Part shown: piece by piece, positions 26,500 through 35,217 of the stretch
How positions within the stretch are numbered: the stretch's first letter is position 1
Layout: each line of letters starts with the position of its first letter
Assembly (NCBI GenBank): GCA_018716525.1
Contig: DVJV01000122.1
Coordinates: 1-37,461 of the forward strand
Direction: 5' to 3'
DNA: 37,461 bases
Source of the DNA: Candidatus Ventricola gallistercoris
GTDB lineage: Bacteria; Bacillota; Clostridia; Christensenellales; Aristaeellaceae
Program-made: the position numbers and the translations under genes
Notes under the pieces: generated by a model
Database searches by the model: none
What the model saw: the letters and a program-made list of their open reading frames with translations, nothing else
What the model was told of the DNA's origin: nothing

Positions 26500-28050
26500 A
26501 TGATTAAGCGTGCGATTTTGAGCGTTTCGGATAAGACCGGCATTGTGGAGCTCGCCCGCCGTCTGGCGGACAAGGGCGTGACGCTGCTGTCCACCGGCGG
26601 CACGATGAAGGCGATCGCGCAGGCAGGCATCCCCGTGACGGGCGTGAGCGATGTGACGGGCTTCCCGGAGTGCCTGGACGGCCGCGTCAAGACGCTGCAC
26701 CCCATGATCCACGCGGGCCTTCTGGCCGTGCGGGATAACCCCGAGCACATGGCGCAGATCCGCGAGCTGGGCGTGGAGCCCATCGACATGGTGGTCATCA
26801 ACCTCTATCCCTTCCGCCAGACGATCGAGAAGCCGGGCGTGACGTTTGAAGAGGCGGTGGAGAACATCGACATTGGCGGCCCGACGATGCTGCGCGCGGC
26901 GGCCAAGAATGCGCAGGACGTGGTGGTCGTCATCGACCCGGCTGACTATGACCGGGTGATGGATGAATTCGAGGCCACGGGCGATGTGTCGCTTTCCACC
27001 AAGCGGTATTTGCAGTACAAGGTGTTTGAGCACACCGCGCAGTATGACTGCATGATCCAGCAGTACCTGCGTTCGCAGCTGCCCGACGCGCCCGAGTTCC
27101 CGCAGAACCTGACGGTTACCTTTGAAAAGGTGCAGGAGATGCGTTACGGCGAGAACCCGCACCAGAAGGCGGCGTTCTACCGCGACCTGGGCGACATTGC
27201 GGGCACGCTTCCGGCGGCCAAGCAGCTGCACGGCAAGGAGCTCTCCTACAACAACATCAACGATACGAACGGCGCGCTGGAGCTGCTGCGCGAGTTTGAC
27301 ACGACGGCGGTTGTAGCCGTCAAGCATGGCAACCCGTGCGGCGTGGGCGTGTCCGACGAGGTCAGCGAGGCATACCGCCTGGCGTATGAGGCCGATCCGG
27401 TGAGCGTGTTCGGCGGCATCGTGGTGACCAACGGCACGGTGGATGCGGCGACGGCCGAGCAGATGAGCAAGATCTTCCTGGAGATCATCGTGGCTCCGAA
27501 GTTTACCGACGAGGCGCTTGCCATCCTCACCCGCAAGAAGAACCTGCGCCTGCTGGAGCTGGATACGACCATCCGCGCCTACCCCAAGGGCGAGCGCGTG
27601 ATGCGCAAGGTGTCCGGCGGCCTGCTGGTGCAGGAGATTGACGACAAGCTCCTGCCGGAAGACGGCGAGCTGCGGGTCGTCACCGAGAAGGCGCCCACGG
27701 CCGAGCAGATGAAGGACTTGCTCTTTGCCTGGAAGGTGGTCAAGCACACCAAGTCCAACGGCATCGCCATCGCCAAGGACAACCAGAGCCTGGGCATCGG
27801 GCCGGGACAGGTCAACCGCATCTGGTCCACACAGATGGCCATCGAGCGCAGCGGCGAGAAGGTGCGCGGCGCGGCGCTGGCCAGCGATGCGTTCTTCCCG
27901 TTTGACGACTGCGTAAAGGCCTGTGCCGAGGCGGGCATCGCCTGCATCATCCAGCCGGGCGGCAGCGTGCGTGATCAGGATTCCATCGATGCGTGCAACC
28001 GCTATGGCATCGCGATGGTCTTCACCGGGATGCGCCATTTCAAGCACTGA
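26500..28050 (+). CDS. purH: Bifunctional AICAR formyltransferase/IMP cyclohydrolase PurH
   Basis: PurH carries out the last two steps to IMP. The 516-residue product has an N-terminal MGS-like cyclohydrolase domain (about 1-145) with LSTGGTMKAIAQAG and GRVKTLHPMIHAG, and a C-terminal transformylase domain with VKHGNPCG and the NGIAIAKD region. Length is normal. Start ATG 26500 follows GGAG; an upstream in-frame ATG at 26473 has a poorer site and would add nine unusual residues. Confidence 0.97.
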   Translation: MIKRAILSVSDKTGIVELARRLADKGVTLLSTGGTMKAIAQAGIPVTGVSDVTGFPECLDGRVKTLHPMIHAGLLAVRDNPEHMAQIRELGVEPIDMVVINLYPFRQTIEKPGVTFEEAVENIDIGGPTMLRAAAKNAQDVVVVIDPADYDRVMDEFEATGDVSLSTKRYLQYKVFEHTAQYDCMIQQYLRSQLPDAPEFPQNLTVTFEKVQEMRYGENPHQKAAFYRDLGDIAGTLPAAKQLHGKELSYNNINDTNGALELLREFDTTAVVAVKHGNPCGVGVSDEVSEAYRLAYEADPVSVFGGIVVTNGTVDAATAEQMSKIFLEIIVAPKFTDEALAILTRKKNLRLLELDTTIRAYPKGERVMRKVSGGLLVQEIDDKLLPEDGELRVVTEKAPTAEQMKDLLFAWKVVKHTKSNGIAIAKDNQSLGIGPGQVNRIWSTQMAIERSGEKVRGAALASDAFFPFDDCVKACAEAGIACIIQPGGSVRDQDSIDACNRYGIAMVFTGMRHFKH

Positions 28051-28154
28051 CGTTTTGCACCCCTTCGCACAGCCCGTGAAGGGCGGCGGAGGGGCGTTTT
28101 CTGACCGACCACGGCATCGCGCGGCAGGCGCGCATGCAAAGGAGGATTGCACCG

Positions 28155-29420
28155 ATGAAGGTACTGGTGATTGGCGGCGGCGGACGCGAGCACGCCGTGT
28201 GCAAGAAGCTGAGCGAGTCCCCGCTTGTGACGGAGCTGCTCTGTGCGCCGGGCAATGCCGGCATCGCGCAGGTGGCACGGTGTGTGCCGGATGTGAAGGC
28301 CACGGATGTGCCGGCCATTGTTGCGCTGGCCAAGGCGGAGCAGGTGGATTTTGTCTGCGTCACGCCGGATGACCCGCTGGCGCTGGGGTGCGTCGATGCG
28401 CTGGAGGAGGCGGGCATCGCGGCCTTCGGCCCGAATGCGCAGGCGGCTCAGATGGAGGCCAGCAAGATCTTCTCCAAAAACCTCATGCATAAATATGGCA
28501 TCCCCACGGCGAAGAGCGAGGTCTTCACCGATGCGGATGCGGCGCTCGCCTATCTGGCTACGCAGCAGGCGCCCATCGTCGTCAAGGCCGACGGCCTGGC
28601 GCTGGGCAAGGGCGTGGTGGTTGCGCAGACGATTGAGGAAGCCCGGCAGGTCGTCGAGGAGATGATGCGCGGCGGCAAGTTCGGAAAGAGCGGCGCGCGC
28701 GTGCTCATCGAGGAGTGCATGTTTGGCCGCGAGGTGACGGTGCTTTGCTTCTGCGATGGCAAGACCATCGTGCCCATGCGTGCGAGTCAGGATCACAAGC
28801 GCGTGTTTGACGGCGACAAGGGCCCCAACACCGGCGGCATGGGCGCGTTTGCGCCCAGTCCGCTGTACACTGAGGAGATTGCAAAGCGCACCGAGCAGGA
28901 AATCCTGCTGCCGACGCTGCGCGCGATGAATGCCGAAGGCATCACGTTCAAGGGCGTGCTCTACGTGGGGCTGATGCTCACGGCGCAGGGGCCGAAGGTG
29001 GTCGAGTACAACGCGCGCTTTGGCGACCCGGAGACGCAGGCCGTGCTGCCGCTGCTTGAAAGCGACCTGATGGAGATCATGATGGCCGTGCGTGAGCAGC
29101 GCCTGTCCGGCATGGATATCCGCTGGAAGGAGCAGGCAGCGGCCTGCATCGTGCTGGCCAGCGGGGGATATCCGGGCAAGTACGAGAGCGGCAAGGTGAT
29201 CAGCGGGCTTGAAGATGCGCAGGCGATGGGCGCAACGGTCTACCATGCGGGCACAAAGCTCGTGGATGGCGCCTATGTGACTGCGGGCGGACGCGTGCTG
29301 GGCGTCACCGCGCTGGGGAACACGCTTGCCGACGCGGTGCATGGCGCGTATGCGGCGGCGGAAAAGATTCACTTTGAAGGCGCGCACATGCGCAGGGATA
29401 TCGGCAGCCGGGATCTGTGA
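28155..29420 (+). CDS. purD: Phosphoribosylamine-glycine ligase PurD
   Basis: PurD makes GAR from phosphoribosylamine, glycine and ATP. The 421-residue ATP-grasp product begins [16 protein letters not shown]. It has [15 protein letters not shown] (ATP site), [10 protein letters not shown] and [10 protein letters not shown], all in family order. The start is ATG 28155 after AAAGGAGG; the frame extends upstream to 28134 without a better site. It closes the purine cluster; purF, purL, purQ, purS, purC, purK and purB are not in the window. Confidence 0.97.
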   Translation: MKVLVIGGGGREHAVCKKLSESPLVTELLCAPGNAGIAQVARCVPDVKATDVPAIVALAKAEQVDFVCVTPDDPLALGCVDALEEAGIAAFGPNAQAAQMEASKIFSKNLMHKYGIPTAKSEVFTDADAALAYLATQQAPIVVKADGLALGKGVVVAQTIEEARQVVEEMMRGGKFGKSGARVLIEECMFGREVTVLCFCDGKTIVPMRASQDHKRVFDGDKGPNTGGMGAFAPSPLYTEEIAKRTEQEILLPTLRAMNAEGITFKGVLYVGLMLTAQGPKVVEYNARFGDPETQAVLPLLESDLMEIMMAVREQRLSGMDIRWKEQAAACIVLASGGYPGKYESGKVISGLEDAQAMGATVYHAGTKLVDGAYVTAGGRVLGVTALGNTLADAVHGAYAAAEKIHFEGAHMRRDIGSRDL

Positions 29421-29435
29421 TCGGTGTGGCGTACG

Positions 29436-29464
29436 GCGCTTTTCATTTCATAATGGAAAAGCGC
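29436..29464 (+). terminator. Hairpin between purD and dapA
   Basis: A 9-bp stem GCGCTTTTC/GAAAAGCGC encloses an 11-base loop. It has no T-run after it on the plus strand, so termination is uncertain. It separates the purine and diaminopimelate genes. No clear dapA promoter and no lysine riboswitch were seen in the 130 bp gap. Confidence 0.5.
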
Positions 29465-29550
29465 GCGGGCGCAGCGCCGTTTCAGCCCTTGCCGGGCTTG
29501 AATCAATCATACCGGGGGCCGTCTGGCTCTCCGGCCAGGAGGATGGAACG

Positions 29551-30423
29551 ATGAAATTTTCCGGCAGCTATGTGGCGCTGGTCACGCCGTTTCACGCGGA
29601 TGGCAGCGTCAACTTTGACAAGCTGAAGGAGCTGGTGAACTGGCAGATCACCCAGGGCACGGACGGCATTGTCGCGCTGGGCACGACCGGCGAGTCGAGC
29701 ACCATGACCCACGAGGAGGACGACGAAGTCGCCCGCTGCGTCATCGAGACGGTGAACGGGCGCATTCCTGTCATCTGCGGCGCGGGGTCTAACTGCACAA
29801 AGACGCAGCTTGAAAAGAGCCGCCGCTACTGCGAAATGGGCGCAGACGGCCTGCTGCTCATCACGCCGTACTACAACAAAGCCAACGACGAGGGCATGTA
29901 CCGCCACTTTGCGACCGTGGCCGACTCGGTGGATGCGCCCATCATCCTCTACAATGTGCCGGGGCGCACGGGCTGCTCGATCTCGCCTGCGTGCTGCGCG
30001 CGCCTGGCGGCGCACCCGAACATCGCGGGCATCAAGGAGGCCAGTGGGAACATCGGCTACACGGCGCGGATTGCGCACCTGGTCGGGGAGGACTTTTGCA
30101 TGTTCTCCGGCAACGATGACATGATCGTGCCCGTCATGAGCCTGGGCGGCTGCGGCGTGATTTCGGTGCTGGCCAACGTCTGCCCGGCGCAGACGCACGA
30201 GCTGGTCGCCTCCTTTGCCGCCGGGGATGTCGCCCATGCGCGCGCGTTGCAGCTTCGGTATCTGGATCTGATTGACGCGCTGTTTTGCGAGGTCAACCCG
30301 ATTCCGGTTAAGGAAGCGATGAACCAGCTGGGCATGGAGGTGGGCGGCTACCGCCTGCCGCTGTGCGAGATCTCCGCGGCGGGGCGGGAGCGTGTGCGCC
30401 GCGCGCTGGAGGTGCTCGCATGA
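29551..30423 (+). CDS. dapA: 4-hydroxy-tetrahydrodipicolinate synthase DapA
   Basis: DapA condenses pyruvate and aspartate semialdehyde, the first committed lysine/DAP step. The 290-residue TIM-barrel product has GTTGES (about 43-48), the Tyr Y134 in YNVPGRTG and the Schiff-base Lys K162 in GIKEASG. The frame is open upstream within purD, but ATG 29551 follows AGGAGG and gives the normal start MKFSGSYVALVTPF. A hairpin CTGGC/GCCAG (29523-29538) reaches into the ribosome binding site. Its stop overlaps the dapB start. Confidence 0.97.
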   Translation: MKFSGSYVALVTPFHADGSVNFDKLKELVNWQITQGTDGIVALGTTGESSTMTHEEDDEVARCVIETVNGRIPVICGAGSNCTKTQLEKSRRYCEMGADGLLLITPYYNKANDEGMYRHFATVADSVDAPIILYNVPGRTGCSISPACCARLAAHPNIAGIKEASGNIGYTARIAHLVGEDFCMFSGNDDMIVPVMSLGGCGVISVLANVCPAQTHELVASFAAGDVAHARALQLRYLDLIDALFCEVNPIPVKEAMNQLGMEVGGYRLPLCEISAAGRERVRRALEVLA

Positions 30424-31139
30424 ACATCGCGCTGATTGGCAATGGCAAGATGGGCCGGGCGATCGACGCCCTCTGCGCGCAGGATGATGCGCTGCATGTG
30501 GCGGGCTTTGTGGGCCCGGGTGCGTGCGCGTCGCTTGATGAGATGCTGGCGGTCGACGTCGCCATCGACTTTTCCTACCCGGGCAATCTCGAAGACTTGC
30601 TTGGGTGTGCGGTGCGCCGGGGCATTCCGCTGGTCATCGGCACCACGGGGCTTTCGCAGCAGCAGGAGGAGGCAATCCGCGCTGCGAGTGCGCAGATTCC
30701 CATCGTGCGGGCGAAGAATTTCTCTACCGGCGTTGCGGTGATGCGCCGCCTTTCGCGCATGGCTGCGCAGGCGCTGGGGGAGGAGTTCGACATCGAGATC
30801 GTGGAGACGCACCACAACCGCAAGGAGGATGCGCCAAGCGGAACGGCGCTTGCCCTGCTGGAGGCGGTTGATCCCGAGGAGCGCTATGCACGCGTGTATG
30901 GCCGCGAGGGGCGGCCGGGTGCGCGCGGCCACGAGATCGGCATCCACGCCGTGCGCGGCGGCACGGTGGCCGGCGAGCACAGCGTGCACTTCTTCGGCCC
31001 CATGGAGGAGATCGAGATCCGCCACCGGGCGGACAGCCGCGAGATTTTTGCCCGCGGCGCGCTGCGGGCGGCGGCGTTTGCCGTGGGGGCAGAGCCGGGG
31101 CTGTACACCGTGGACGATGTGTTGTTTGGAGGGCTGTGA
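30420..31139 (+). CDS. dapB: 4-hydroxy-tetrahydrodipicolinate reductase DapB
   Basis: DapB reduces the DapA product with NAD(P)H. The 239-residue product has the nucleotide site IGNGKMGR (6-13) and the catalytic segment [15 protein letters not shown] (129-143), with H131/H132 and K135. It is a little shorter than the E. coli enzyme, as is common in Bacillota. ATG 30420 overlaps the dapA stop by four bases. Confidence 0.97.
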   Translation: MNIALIGNGKMGRAIDALCAQDDALHVAGFVGPGACASLDEMLAVDVAIDFSYPGNLEDLLGCAVRRGIPLVIGTTGLSQQQEEAIRAASAQIPIVRAKNFSTGVAVMRRLSRMAAQALGEEFDIEIVETHHNRKEDAPSGTALALLEAVDPEERYARVYGREGRPGARGHEIGIHAVRGGTVAGEHSVHFFGPMEEIEIRHRADSREIFARGALRAAAFAVGAEPGLYTVDDVLFGGL

Positions 31140-31141
31140 AT

Positions 31142-31834
31142 ATGGACGCATTTGAGATCATCGAGGCCATCCGCTCGGCGAAGAAAAAGACGCCGGTCAA
31201 GGCGTATATCCGCTCGGGAAGGCCGCTTCAGTTTGAAAATTGCCACGTCTTCACGGGGGCGGATACGATCGTGATGGGCGATCTGAGCGATATTGCGCCG
31301 GTGCTGGAGCAAAACCGCGATGCCATCGAAGACCTTGTCATCGAAAACGACCGGCGCAACAGCGCGCTGCCGCTGCTGGATCTCACGCACGTGAACGCGC
31401 GCATTGAGCCGGGCGCCATCATCCGCGACCGCGTGGAGATCGGCGACGGTGCGGTGATCATGATGGGCGCCATCATCAACATCGGCGCGGTGATCGGCGA
31501 GGGCACGATGATCGACATGGGCGCGGTGCTCGGCGGGCGCGCCATCGTGGGCCGGAACAGCCATGTCGGCGCGGGTGCGGTGCTGGCCGGCGTCGTGGAG
31601 CCGCCCAGCGCAAAGCCCGTGACCGTGGGCGACGATGTGCTCATCGGCGCGAATGCGGTGATCATCGAGGGCGTGAGCGTGGGCGATGGCGCGGTGGTCG
31701 CGGCGGGCGCGGTGGTCACGCAGGATGTGCCGCCGCACGCGGTGGTCGCGGGTGTGCCTGCCCGCGTCATCAAGATGAAAGACAGCAAGACAGAGTCCAA
31801 AACCGCGCTGGTTGAGGCGCTCAGGGAGATGTAA
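31142..31834 (+). CDS. dapH: Tetrahydrodipicolinate N-acetyltransferase DapH
   Basis: DapH acetylates tetrahydrodipicolinate, placing this organism on the acetylase branch of DAP synthesis as in B. subtilis. The 230-residue product has an N-terminal helical domain, then a left-handed beta-helix of hexapeptide repeats from about 85 to 205 (for example [20 protein letters not shown]). A GTG at 31136 overlaps the dapB stop, but GGAGGG is only two bases from it; ATG 31142 lies eight bases after and is preferred. Confidence 0.95.
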   Translation: MDAFEIIEAIRSAKKKTPVKAYIRSGRPLQFENCHVFTGADTIVMGDLSDIAPVLEQNRDAIEDLVIENDRRNSALPLLDLTHVNARIEPGAIIRDRVEIGDGAVIMMGAIINIGAVIGEGTMIDMGAVLGGRAIVGRNSHVGAGAVLAGVVEPPSAKPVTVGDDVLIGANAVIIEGVSVGDGAVVAAGAVVTQDVPPHAVVAGVPARVIKMKDSKTESKTALVEALREM

Positions 31835-31878
31835 GCGGGATTGCCGGCCCGGCTGCCAGAGGGGAAGGAGAGAGTGCG

Positions 31879-33507
31879 ATGCGGCTTCGGTTGTTTTTTC
31901 CCATCCTGGCGCTTACTGCCCTGCTGGTGGGAACGGTGCTGCTGGCATCGCCGTATGCGCCTGTGGTGGGTGCGTTCAGGCCGATCGAGGAGATCTGGGC
32001 GATTGAGGATGAGCGGGTGCTGAGCGAAACCCCGCTGGTGACGGCGCTCTCCAACAACAACGTGCCGCTGGCCTACGACGCGCAGCAAAACACGTTTTAC
32101 TGCACGCTGGGGCTGAATCACGAAGGCGAGTGGCCGGATATCCACCTGACGGCGCCGGGCGCATCGGGAATCACGCTGTGCTTTACGGACGATTACACGT
32201 TTGACTCGTGCGATACGGCGATCCGGGAGGGCTATCCGTATGAGATCATGGCGTATACGGACGAGGAATATGCCTACTTTTACATCGTCTTTACCGGTTT
32301 GCCGGTGCTCAGCGTGCAGGCCCAGCAGGAGATTGGGCAGGAAGACACGCTCATAAGCGCGCAGATGAGCGCATATGGCGAGGAGCCGCTTTCCAGTTAC
32401 GGCTGGATGCATGTGCGGGGCGCCTCGACGTTTGAGGCGGCGAAATCGGGCTACCTGGTCAAGTTTTCCAAGGGCGCGGGGCATAGCAAGAAGGTCATCC
32501 AGCAAGTGCCTGGCTTTGGCATGGCCGATAACCTGGTGCTGCTGCCGCTCAACTATGACGACACCAAGATGCGCGACCGCCTCAGCTGGGATGTCTATTC
32601 GCAGCTGGCCGAAAACGTGGCGAGCTTTGGCGCTCGAAAATCGGGCTATGTGGAGCTGTTCATCGACGGGCGGTATGAAGGATTGTATTTGATGCTGGAG
32701 CCGTACGATGAAGAAGAGGAGCTGCAAAACACGGGCAGCATGCACGTGCTCACGGACAGCATTTACCGCACCGCGGTGCTCAGTTTTTCGCGCGACAGGC
32801 TCTACTGTGATCATCCGCGGCGGGGAAACACGGGCTTTGAGCTCTACTACACGCAGGAGAGTGAGGCGCACGCGTTTGACCTGCTCAATAGCTATATGGA
32901 GATGCTCTACGAGGAGGACGACGCGGTCTTTGCGCAAAAGGCGCTTGCGTGCATGGATATCGACTCCATTGTGCGCATGGAGGTGCTCGTGCAGGGCGGC
33001 GGCCTGACTGACAATCTCTACAACAACCTCTATGTATGGGCCAGCCCGAATGGAAAGGGCGTGACTTACCGTTTTGCGCCGTGGGATATGGATCTCACCT
33101 GGGGACTTAAGAAAGAAGATATTGGCGAACTGTACGAAAACTGGATGACGTTTGGCGTATTTGACCGGATGATCGCCCTTGACGTGGGCGGCATCCGCGC
33201 AAAGCTTTGCGACGCCTGGCAGACGTGGCGCAAGACGGCGTTTTCAGAGGAAGAGATCGCCAAGCGGATTGAACAGTACACGTTTGAACTCAATGAGTCC
33301 GGCGCGATGCGGCGCAATGCCGAGCGCTGGGGGCTGGAGATGTCGTATGCCGACGGCTATGAGATCATCTCCTATTGTGCGGTGCGCTTTGCGCTGCTCG
33401 ACGGGCTCTTTGCGGCCATGGCTGCGTCGCCCGAGGTGGGGAATGACTTTCTGACATCGGCCACTTTTGAGCAAAAAGCGGTGCCGATTGGCGAGTTCTC
33501 TTTGTAA
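31879..33507 (+). CDS. CotH-family protein kinase-like protein, membrane-anchored
   Basis: The 542-residue product starts with a hydrophobic segment (about 4-24) that should act as signal anchor, so the rest is probably outside the membrane. The CotH domain (about 175-450) shows GYLVKFSK with K195, LLPLNYDDTKMRDRLSWDVY, GLYLMLEPYD and FAPWDMDLTWG (D403, D405). B. subtilis CotH is an atypical kinase that phosphorylates spore coat proteins; many clostridial relatives are surface proteins of unknown target. A CotB-like substrate is not seen here. AAGGAGAG precedes ATG 31879, 44 bp after dapH. Confidence 0.85.
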   Translation: MRLRLFFPILALTALLVGTVLLASPYAPVVGAFRPIEEIWAIEDERVLSETPLVTALSNNNVPLAYDAQQNTFYCTLGLNHEGEWPDIHLTAPGASGITLCFTDDYTFDSCDTAIREGYPYEIMAYTDEEYAYFYIVFTGLPVLSVQAQQEIGQEDTLISAQMSAYGEEPLSSYGWMHVRGASTFEAAKSGYLVKFSKGAGHSKKVIQQVPGFGMADNLVLLPLNYDDTKMRDRLSWDVYSQLAENVASFGARKSGYVELFIDGRYEGLYLMLEPYDEEEELQNTGSMHVLTDSIYRTAVLSFSRDRLYCDHPRRGNTGFELYYTQESEAHAFDLLNSYMEMLYEEDDAVFAQKALACMDIDSIVRMEVLVQGGGLTDNLYNNLYVWASPNGKGVTYRFAPWDMDLTWGLKKEDIGELYENWMTFGVFDRMIALDVGGIRAKLCDAWQTWRKTAFSEEEIAKRIEQYTFELNESGAMRRNAERWGLEMSYADGYEIISYCAVRFALLDGLFAAMAASPEVGNDFLTSATFEQKAVPIGEFSL

Positions 33508-33533
33508 AATAAGGGAAAAATGCGTTTTATTGA

Positions 33534-33562
33534 TTGACAGATCGCCCCGGAAATGGTATCAT
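33534..33562 (+). promoter_or_regulatory. Promoter of the str operon
   Basis: The -35 TTGACA (33534-33539) is perfect, and the -10 TATCAT (33557-33562) follows a 17 bp spacer. The A/T-rich 33505-33533 upstream may act as UP element. The start near 33569 gives a ~65 nt leader to the L7Ae-like gene. Confidence 0.85.
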
Positions 33563-33633
33563 ACTCTTGTTTGCTGTGTAGATGCTCCCCGTGGGCTTGT
33601 ACGCAGAAAACAAAGAAAGGGAGAAAATGTTCT

Positions 33634-33879
33634 ATGCATGATAGTCTCGCCGATGTGGACCGACGAGTTGTCGGAACCAAGCAGGTGCTGCGCGCGCTGG
33701 ACGAGGGCCGGGTTGCCCACGCCTATGTGGCACAGGATGCAGACCTGCTGCTGACCAAGCGCGTTGTGGACCGCTGCTATGAGATGGATATCCCCTGCAC
33801 GCAGGTGGAATCCATGGAGAAGCTCGGCCGGGCGTGCGGCATCGACGTAAAAGCGGCTGCCGCCGGTTTGCTCAAGTAA
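33634..33879 (+). CDS. ybxF: L7Ae-family ribosomal protein (YbxF-like)
   Basis: The 81-residue product is a small L7Ae/L30e-fold protein with GTKQVLRALDEGRVAHAYVAQDAD and ESMEKLGRACGIDVKAAAA (cited in part). Family members bind kink-turn RNA; B. subtilis YbxF, directly upstream of rpsL, binds the ribosome. ATG 33634 follows AAAGGGAG at ten bases; the frame is open back to 33553 across the promoter region, and ATG 33627 leads to a quick stop. It is the first gene of the str operon here. Confidence 0.88.
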   Translation: MHDSLADVDRRVVGTKQVLRALDEGRVAHAYVAQDADLLLTKRVVDRCYEMDIPCTQVESMEKLGRACGIDVKAAAAGLLK

Positions 33880-33901
33880 GCGGGGTACCGGTGCGCGGTT
33901 T

Positions 33902-33970
33902 GCCGGCTGCTGTGAAGCTGCCGGCTCTTTTGGCGCGTAAGCAAAGGCGCTATGACCCCGGGTGACCGGG
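33902..33970 (+). promoter_or_regulatory. Two hairpins between the L7Ae-like gene and rpsL
   Basis: The first pairs GCCGGC with GCCGGC and has an inner GCT/AGC stem with a GTGA tetraloop (33902-33925); TCTTTT follows, so it could terminate or attenuate. The second is CCCGG/CCGGG with another GTGA loop (33957-33970). Partial termination would let the small gene be expressed above rpsL. Confidence 0.5.
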
Positions 33971-34036
33971 TTCATATAGATTCATCAGCAAGCAAGTGTT
34001 CCAGAATTTTGAAGAAGAAACATAGGAGGTGCTTCC

Positions 34037-34411
34037 ATGCCCACGATCAACCAGTTGATCCGCAACGGAAGAAAAGCGATCGCTGCCAAGCCGACCGCAC
34101 CCATCCTGCAGAAGTGCCCGCAGAAGCGCGGCGTGTGCCTGTCTGTGAAGACCACCACGCCCAAGAAGCCGAACTCTGCGCTTCGTAAAATCGCCCGTGT
34201 TCGCCTGACGAACGGCGTTGAAGGTACCTGCTACATCCCTGGCATCGGCCACAACCTGCAGGAGCACTCCGTGGTGCTCATCCGCGGCGGCCGTGTCCGT
34301 GATCTTCCTGGCGTTCGTTACCACATCATCCGCGGCGCGCTTGACGCCGCCGGTGTGGCCAAGCGTATGCAGGCCCGCTCCAAGTACGGCGCGAAGCGCC
34401 CGAAGAAGTAA
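34037..34411 (+). CDS. rpsL: 30S ribosomal protein S12
   Basis: S12 (uS12) controls decoding accuracy and is the streptomycin-resistance protein. The 124-residue product has [11 protein letters not shown] at the start and the conserved loops [13 protein letters not shown] (with Lys at the classical resistance site) and [20 protein letters not shown] precedes ATG 34037. After it comes an unusually long gap to rpsG. Confidence 0.98.
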   Translation: MPTINQLIRNGRKAIAAKPTAPILQKCPQKRGVCLSVKTTTPKKPNSALRKIARVRLTNGVEGTCYIPGIGHNLQEHSVVLIRGGRVRDLPGVRYHIIRGALDAAGVAKRMQARSKYGAKRPKK

Positions 34412-34687
34412 TCTTCGGGCCGCCCGGGGGCGGTAACCAAGGAAAGTGGCGCCCTCCCAGTATCGGAGGTGTCGTCGGTCCGAGACGGGTGGCCGGTCGC
34501 GAAGCAGGGTCACGGCGGCGCGTGTTGGAACAGCGCGCCGCATACGCCTGCCGGCAGGACCGTGTGCTAGATCCATGCAAGCAGCCGCTTTTGCTGAGGC
34601 GGCGGGCTTTCGTGGCCGTTCGGGCCATGCTGCAAGAAAACAGGGGCGGCGGTTTGCTGCTCCAGACAATGTCCAGGAGGTAACCCC
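34412..34687 (+). promoter_or_regulatory. Long structured rpsL-rpsG intercistronic region
   Basis: This 276 nt GC-rich gap holds several stems. GGGCG/CGCCC spans 34428-34454, GCGGCGCG/CGCGCCGC 34515-34541, the palindrome CCTGCCGGCAGG 34547-34558, GCCGC/GCGGC near 34583-34603, and TGGCC/GGCCA 34613-34627. Open frames crossing it (for example 34446-34766) run into rpsG in another frame and are not credible. In E. coli S7 represses from the S12-S7 gap; that analogy is inference. Confidence 0.5.
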
Positions 34688-35158
34688 ATGCCAAGACGTG
34701 GTTTTGTACCCAAGCGTGAAGTGCTGCCGGATCCGATTTACGGCAACACCGTCGTCACCAAGCTGATCAACCAGATCATGCTCGATGGCAAGCGCGGCAT
34801 CGCGCAGTCCGTCTGCTATGAAGCGTTCTCCATGCTGGCCGAGAAGACCGGCAAGGACGCCATGGAAGTGTTCACCGCGGGCCTGCAGAACATTCTGCCC
34901 AGCCTCGAGGTGAAGGCCCGCCGCGTGGGCGGCGCGACCTATCAGGTCCCCATCGAGATCCGCCCGGAGCGCCGTCAGACCCTGGCGCTGCGCTGGTTGG
35001 TGGATTTCTCCCGCAAGCGCGGCGAGAAGACCATGGCTGAGCGCCTGTGCGCGGAGATCATCGACGCCAGCAACAACACCGGCGCGGCGGTCAAGCGCAA
35101 GGAAGAAATGCATCGTATGGCCGAGGCCAACAAGGCTTTCGCTCACTATCGCTGGTAA
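34688..35158 (+). CDS. rpsG: 30S ribosomal protein S7
   Basis: S7 (uS7) nucleates 30S head assembly and contacts E-site tRNA. The 156-residue product starts [19 protein letters not shown] and has [17 protein letters not shown] and the C-terminal [20 protein letters not shown] (cited in part), all diagnostic. CAGGAGG precedes ATG 34688. A hairpin GCGGCC/GGCCGC (35173-35194) lies in the gap to fusA. Confidence 0.98.
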   Translation: MPRRGFVPKREVLPDPIYGNTVVTKLINQIMLDGKRGIAQSVCYEAFSMLAEKTGKDAMEVFTAGLQNILPSLEVKARRVGGATYQVPIEIRPERRQTLALRWLVDFSRKRGEKTMAERLCAEIIDASNNTGAAVKRKEEMHRMAEANKAFAHYRW

Positions 35159-35217
35159 TTGCGCGGGGTGGCGCGGCCTGAATGCCGTGGCCGCTTAGAC
35201 AAGAAGGAGTATTGAAC

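Noticed and set aside
25492-28278. Long minus-strand open frame (928 codons) over the GNAT and purH genes
   Set aside because: It is an antisense shadow of GC-rich coding sequence, with no ribosome binding site and no family resemblance; the plus-strand genes are certain.
29421-29550. Lysine riboswitch or T-box before dapA
   Set aside because: The gap is only 130 nt and shows one simple hairpin; no T-box or lysine aptamer landmarks were seen.
34446-34766. Possible small gene in the rpsL-rpsG gap
   Set aside because: It runs into rpsG in another frame, lacks a good ribosome binding site and has Arg/Ala/Ser-rich random composition.
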